64,000 nucleotides of DNA from positions 93,035,137 through 93,099,136 of the forward strand of contig CM045988.1 in NCBI GenBank assembly GCA_025175895.1, read 5' to 3'. The stretch is from Wurfbainia villosa. Taxonomy: Eukaryota > Streptophyta > Magnoliopsida > Zingiberales > Zingiberaceae. How positions within the stretch are numbered: position 1 is the first letter of the stretch; each line of letters opens with the position of its first letter. The notes beneath the pieces are model-generated. The model had not been told where the DNA came from. It ran no database searches and was given only the letters and a program-made list of their open reading frames with translations. Of the stretch, positions 59,002-64,000 are shown one piece after another. Position numbers and translations under genes: made by a program.

Positions 59002-59333
59002 TCATTTCATTCCCAGCTTGCTTTTCACAGCATCAGCAGCCCCTGCCACCGCACCTTTTATCTCCCGGCCTTTCTCCTCCGTCATGTTCTTCGTCTCGTT
59101 CGCTTTTCCTTTAGCCGCTTCTATTGCTTCCCGGCCCTTCTCCATCATCCCGCTCATTTTCTCCTGCATTAATTTATCCATTCCATGCACCAAGAAATAT
59201 AACATCGATAAAAAAAAAAACTAAAAAGATGCACGAATCTGAACTTATCAATAAATCAATCCAAATAATGAACCTCGGCGTGGCCTTTGGCTTCGCCAGC
59301 TCTGAAGCGAGCGTCGTCTTGGTTACTTGCCAT
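59002..59333 (-). CDS. LEA/KIN2-like small stress protein, copy 2 (two exons)
   Basis: Exon 1 is 59274-59333 (MASNQDDARFRAGEAKGHAE) and exon 2 is 59002-59163 (from EKMSGMMEKG to SKLGMK), with a 110-bp intron bounded by GT and TGCAG. The 73-residue product differs from copy 1 only at KANEAKN/KANETKN and EEKGQEI/EEKGREI. Frame, splice sites, TATA box and upstream elements are all conserved, so selection or recent origin keeps both copies intact. Hydrophilic helical LEA/KIN-type protein, expected in the cytosol and nucleus under water or cold stress. In this copy the neighbouring MADS exons are gone, replaced by LINE sequence. Confidence 0.88.
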
Positions 59334-59433
59334 TGATGATTCCTCGCGTATCTGTTTATATGAATATATATATATATATATCTCTTACAAGATAGATCTC
59401 AAAGTTTGCGTTTGAGATGCGGCGATTCGCCGG

Positions 59434-59519
59434 AATTTATACAGCGAATTGCTCCGCCAGCTTTTCGACACATGTCCTATCTGTTTCCACTGATCGACAC
59501 GTTTACGCACACGCGTCGC
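59434..59519 (-). promoter_or_regulatory. Promoter of LEA copy 2
   Basis: TATA box CTGTATAAATT (59434-59444), AACGTGTC (59496-59503) and the CGACGCGTGT-like element (near 59510-59518) match copy 1 in sequence and spacing. One difference lies between the two ABRE-like motifs (CCGC in copy 1, ACGC in copy 2). Confidence 0.62.
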
Positions 59520-59892
59520 ATGCAGTTGAGATATCGATAGAATAAGTTAATAATAAAAAAAAGATTATGGCAATTATTTGATCGCTAACGTGGAGGCAAA
59601 GCAATAGATATCGATAAAATAATACTATGTATGGTTTCCTCGTTCACGGCGTAGTTTAGTTCAATATAATTAATCGTAGAAAACGAGAGGCAGCAAACAA
59701 TGCATAAATTCGCCTAATTAAGCAAGAAGGTCTCGAATTAAAGGAGGGGTTTGTTTCTACTGGTGCAAACATGGGGTTGACCCGTTAGTTGGTGATAGTC
59801 GTCGTACATCTCCATGATCGAAGCTTGAAGTGTTGGTAGTTAATAAAAGATGGATAATATAATTAAATAAAAAGTCAAGGAGCTGGATCATG

Positions 59893-60720
59893 ATATGTGA
59901 CTTCTCGACTTGTAAGGATTTTAGAGATGACCTTATAAAAAATTGTGTAGCACAATATGAGCTTGTAATCTTGTACCTTGGTGGCATGCCCACTTTTAGG
60001 TACCAAGATGATGAGAGTGTACATGTTGTTCCATGATTTGAGGAGTTTTCCATTCAGAAAAATTCCATTATTACTGTGGTGAAGTCCTGCTCAATTATGT
60101 TCCAAGCCTCTTTATAGAACTTAGAGCTATATATCCATCTTACCCTGAAGCTTTCAGGTCACCTATGTCAAAAAGCGTCGCTTTGATCTCCTCGGCAGTG
60201 GGCATCCGGATAAGTTGTAGCTTTTGTTTTAGAGCGAGCTCTTTTCTATGTTGTATGAATTCTCCTTGAAATGTGGTCCGCTCACTTTGCCCCCCCCCCC
60301 CTTTGAAAATAGCTGATGAATTCCTGAACCACCTCTTCAACTTCCATGGTGATCTCCCCATTTCTTTTCTCTACCACCACTATCTTCCTTCTCTTGTTGT
60401 TCCTTTTGACCAAAGAGTGAAAGAAAGACATGTTCCGGTCCACTTCCTTGAAGTATTTATGTTTGACCTTTTGAAGGTAAAAGAGGTATTCTGTTTTAGC
60501 CAGCTTGTCTGCTTCTTGTTTTGCCTCCTTGTAATGGTCATCCATGATATCTTGACCTAGACCACCGTTCTGCAGATTTTCAAGGTGCTCTTGGGCCCTT
60601 CTAGAATCAAATCTCTCTTAATAACACTTATGGCTGCTAGAGGTAACTTGTGATCGTGGACGACCCTACATCAGGTCACCTCAATCCTGATCGCCTCGTG
60701 CGGTACCAGGCAGTCTCTTA
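59893..60720 (-). pseudogene. LINE ORF2 fragment (RT start and upstream linker), copy B
   Basis: On the minus strand: DDHYKEAKQEADKLAKTEYL, FKEVDRNMSFFHSLVKRNNK, RNGEITMEVEEVVQEFISYF (60545-60282), then ERTTFQGEFIQHRKELALKQ, MPTAEEIKATLFDIGDLKAS and the first RT blocks down to 59893. The part 59893-60160 aligns with 45040-45288. The left border is inside the RT, not at a poly(A) tail, so the LINE did not insert here; it was joined to the LEA segment by a deletion. Confidence 0.87.
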
Positions 60721-60764
60721 GCTGTAAAAAAATAATTATGTTCGTCTTCTATATTCTTCATCGT

Positions 60765-61903
60765 GGATTTTTTAATGATAATAAAAAAAATAAATCACGA
60801 AAGAGATTATACCTCTTAATTTATTGGTCAAAATAGTAAAGAATTTCTGAATCCAAATAAAAATTTTAGATCTTATATTGAGAATGAATCTTTATCTATC
60901 TGTAATAATATTTACGCAGTTTTAATTAATGAATCATCTCAAGGGACGACCTCACTCTCACATGTGGTGGACTTTGTATGTGGTCGTTGACAGTTTCACT
61001 TTACAATTATGAGCTCTAATCTCGTATTTTCTCTTCCTTTTTAATTCATATATACAGCGAAAGCAACTTTCGACTGATGACATGGCTAGTTTGCTGATAC
61101 GATTGATGACTTGGCAAAGCGGCGAGTTCGTTGATTCGAGCGGATGTGGAGTTGTCTCAGGCGGTGTCGAATGGCGTATCACGGTCAGCCGAGAAGAGAA
61201 CTGCGAAGGGAAGCATGATTAACGACGCCAAGAGAGATCTCGACTAAACTCTTCTGACGCTTAAGTTAGGGATTAGTAGAAAGAGGAGAAGCAATGAATG
61301 CAAAGAGCAAAAATTAGAAGATCTTCTGAACCTGAAACCTCCTCCGGTACGAATGGTATGGGCAGCATGACTCTTTAAAGTGATGACCTGTCGTTTTAGA
61401 AATAATAGGGAGTGTTACCTTTATAAATATCTCAAGCGTATGGAGCTAGTGTAATTAATGTCCTTCGCGTGGTTGATGAGCGAAAGGATTCCATTAATGT
61501 GATGGTCATGCTCCCTTGAGGTAGGCATGAGCATATGTTTTCTTATCGTGTGGAGCCTTTGACAGAGGATTCCTCATTGGACATCTTGACTTTAATGATT
61601 ACCACGTCACTTGGCTTGCCGAGATATAGCCTGACCGAGATATATAATATTGTAAGGCTCGTTGCGAGACCTGTCGAGATATAATACTTCAAGCATATCA
61701 TGCGGCCAGGCCGAGATATAACATATTCAGAATGTCATGCTGAAATATAATGTCTTCATCACATGGTCATGCCGAGATACAATATATTCAGAGTGTCATG
61801 CTGAGATATAATGCCTTAGAATGCCAGCTGAACTCAACGAGTAAGACATAGTTATAAGTATAATGCCTTTCAATCATAGGTCATTAGATTTTAGCCAGTA
61901 TCA
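60765..61903 (-). mobile_element. Tat-lineage LTR and flank, copy B
   Basis: Near-identical to 45289-46449, ending with the LTR start TGATACTGGC at 61903. The LTR proper starts at about 61085. Internal deletions relative to copy A lie near 61345. Confidence 0.78.
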
Positions 61904-62245
61904 TAGGCGACCGGTAGATGGCTTCATCGGCCTGGGCCATATCGAGCTCCTCTTTTTCTTAGATTCGAGTCGAGATAGTCGCCACTTGGGCCCGCATCCC
62001 CTGGAATGTGGTGGTCATGAGGGAAGATGAGTCATCAACTCTAAGTGGTACCCTTAGAACTGCAAGACAATCAAGTTGATTAGCTAAAAAAAAACTTTTA
62101 CTTACTTGCGCCAGGTGGCCATTCATGGCATCGCAAAGGACGGGTAGGGATTTGTCCTTTCCGGACGAACTGACCGCCTCATGGATTTCCTTGAGAAATC
62201 CCATAGGAGGAGGTCGTTTTCTCCTCGGTACATAATTTGGCCAGT
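61904..62245 (+). pseudogene. Fragment of the Tat antisense ORF, copy B
   Basis: Matches 46450-46794, with the same junction to CACTA sequence. One strand encodes GFLKEIHEAVSSSGKDKSLP and LCDAMNGHLAQVSKSFF. Confidence 0.6.
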
Positions 62246-63959
62246 CACATAATGTTTTTTAATCGACTTTCCAGTCGAGTGATTCATTTGCGATGAATTT
62301 TCATATAATTCGTCGCAAATATCCTATAACAGGAGATTGCGTAATTTGGACAGTGGACTGATACACAAAATGTTAGCGACAAAATGTTTAATTTCGTCGC
62401 TAACCCTAAAAATTCTGATGTCGTATATCGATGGTCAGCGACGAAATGGAACAAAATCGTCGCTAACCATGCAAATACAGATTTTTAGAATTTATTTAAT
62501 TTATATTTGATATCCTGTAATACAATATCAATCACACAATTTATTTCAACACCTAACTTAACAACATACAACTCAAACAATTTAACAATAATTACATTTA
62601 ACCACAACTAATCACATAACATAATCGAAATACATAAGTAAAAACCAAACTTTAAGTCCAAAATATCCAATTTCACAAATTCATAATCTCCAAATTCAAA
62701 AACATTCAAGTTCACAATTTCATTAGCTCAAAATAGAAATGTTCAAAAACTCTAAGATGGAGGAGGAGGTGAAGCTGAAGATGACCCATGTATCAATGAT
62801 TGTAAAGCTCTAGGTGTAAGCCGATTCAGAATTGCTTCAAACATATTTTGTCTTGTTCTCATTGATGTAAACTCATTTTGGGTGATTGCTAATTGAACTC
62901 AAGTATTTGCTAGCTCCTCTTGCGTCCCTTCTAATCGTTGCTCGGTGGACTCTAATTTTTCACGCAGTGTTGTGTTAATTAATTTGGAGGAGGAGCTGAC
63001 ATTCGAAGAAGTGGATATAACTAGTTTTGGCCCACTTCCAAGTCTTCTAATACATTCAGAACGAACACCGAGGACTTGATCACAAACTTGATCTGCAATT
63101 TGGACTGCATCGATATCATCTCCGATTTCTTACGATTGAATGTGCTCATCTCGCAGTCTCACCATATCACCCTAAGAATAACTAACATATTATTAATATG
63201 TTTAAAAAGAATTATGCAAATTTAAAAACAGCTTCGTATTGATTATATCTTACGTATGCAATCTCGGCTCTCTCCCCACTCCACTCTTTTGACGAACTAA
63301 AATGGGTGGTATTAAAGATAGTAATCCAATCTTTTCTCTGTGACTGATCGATAAAAAAAAATATTATAATGTGTTAATATTAAAAATAACAAGAAATGTA
63401 TTATAACTATATAGTTTGTACTTACACCGTCATAACTATATTGAATGAATGATTTTGAGCCACCTCGATTGGTATATGGTAGTTGTGATCGATTTTGGGC
63501 TTTTGTTACTGATCGTGTCTACAATATAAAAATTTATTAAAATAAAACATAAATTATAAGTTATAGAATAAATATTTTAATTTTTATATAACACAGATAA
63601 TTGGTATAGATTGAGTTATTTGAATTTCTCTGATTCAAACAGATCGCACATATAGTTCCAATCTTGTTGTGTCTCACAAAACTCAATCGACATATGATGT
63701 CGGTGCTTAGTAGGGGATAGATGCAGTAGGTTTTTATATTGAGTGTGCATCTTATTTCTATGTTTCTGTACCTTCCACTCATCAATCTATCGATCTCCTT
63801 TCTTACCAACGTTGCCTCCTCAGCAAAATTGATATCGAAAGCAGCATGAAAAAAAATCAATATTAAAATTTATTAACGAAGGATGGCTGATTATATAAAT
63901 ATCAAATTACTCGTACTTACTGATAATCGGTCATATATCATCTATTTATTTCCACGGGG
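62246..63959 (-). mobile_element. CACTA element 1, copy B (left 1.7 kb only)
   Basis: Aligns with 46795-48520: the CACATAAT end, GTTAGCGAC subterminal motifs, and the C-terminal half of the Transposase_24 gene (stop at 62752; MSGRYR near 63775). Homology stops after the CCACGGGGA at 63951-63959, which matches CCGCGGGGA in copy A. Confidence 0.85.
62752..63959 (-). pseudogene. Transposase_24-type gene, C-terminal half, copy B
   Basis: Same exon pieces as in copy A: KEIDRLMSGRYRN, the GGSKSFIQYSYDG segment and the SSASPPPPS end. Truncated at 63959 and carrying stops. Confidence 0.8.
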
Positions 63960-64000
63960 AATAAAGAGGCGAATCAAGGATTTTATATTGGGGAGGCCGC
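63960..64000. other. Start of unrelated sequence
   Basis: The last ~40 bp have no counterpart in copy A. Too short to identify. Confidence 0.4.

Larger units (their letters stand above)
58556..59892. repeat. Duplicated host segment, copy 2 (LEA gene region)
   Basis: Near-identical to 8776-10178: homology starts TACATGTTGG right after the Harbinger target TTA in copy 1 and ends GGAGCTGGATCA. The last three bases of copy 2 (59890-59892) correspond to the stop codon of the MADS exon. One 81-bp unit instead of two, plus small indels, distinguish the copies. Confidence 0.92.

Overview
The window is plant nuclear DNA made almost entirely of nested and decayed transposable elements, with very few host genes. 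The plant assignment rests on plant-specific element lineages (Tekay and Tat Ty3-gypsy elements, a Sirevirus, CACTA elements with TNP2, Transposase_24 and Ulp1 genes, a PIF/Harbinger element with its Myb-like second gene), a KIN2-like LEA gene pair, MADS-box exons of the AGAMOUS/SEEDSTICK type, and captured plant HisRS and PPR fragments. A monocot is likely but the species cannot be read from this sequence. No rRNA, tRNA or CRISPR array was seen.

Layout. 1-8.77 kb: unclassified LTR-like sequence split by a Tekay solo LTR (152-3998, TSD CAATT), then a Sirevirus-like LTR piece (to 6111) abutting a degenerate minus-strand PIF/Harbinger element (6112-8772). 8.77-11.76 kb: a host island with a small two-exon LEA/KIN2-like gene (minus, 9303-9630) and the last two exons of a C/D-class MADS-box gene (minus, 10176-10426). 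11.77-22.87 kb: a complete-length but coding-dead Tat element (TSD ATATC) with dual RNase H, a post-integrase tandem array, a Tourist-like MITE and an antisense ORF. 22.87-45.3 kb: two minus-strand L1-type LINE fragments. The second is split by a Tekay element (26491-44087, TSD CTTCA), whose 3' LTR is itself split by a gag-only Sirevirus (37255-43878, TSD GTCAC).

45.3-51.7 kb: a minus-strand Tat LTR with part of its antisense ORF, then a CACTA element with TNP2 and Transposase_24 genes. 51.97-57.62 kb: a second CACTA element (TSD CTA) carrying a Ulp1-like protease gene plus pieces of host genes: the N-terminal half of cytosolic histidyl-tRNA synthetase and PPR motifs. 58.56-64.0 kb: a second copy of the LEA gene, followed directly by LINE, Tat LTR and CACTA sequence in the same order as the first copy.

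The second LEA-LINE-Tat-CACTA series shows that a stretch of roughly 50 kb was tandemly duplicated. Copy 2 then lost everything between the MADS stop codon and the middle of the LINE. The only genes that look functional are the two LEA/KIN2-like genes. They share a TATA box and ABRE-type elements, so ABA or drought/cold induction is likely. The most interesting object is the gene-capturing CACTA element at 51968-57621.
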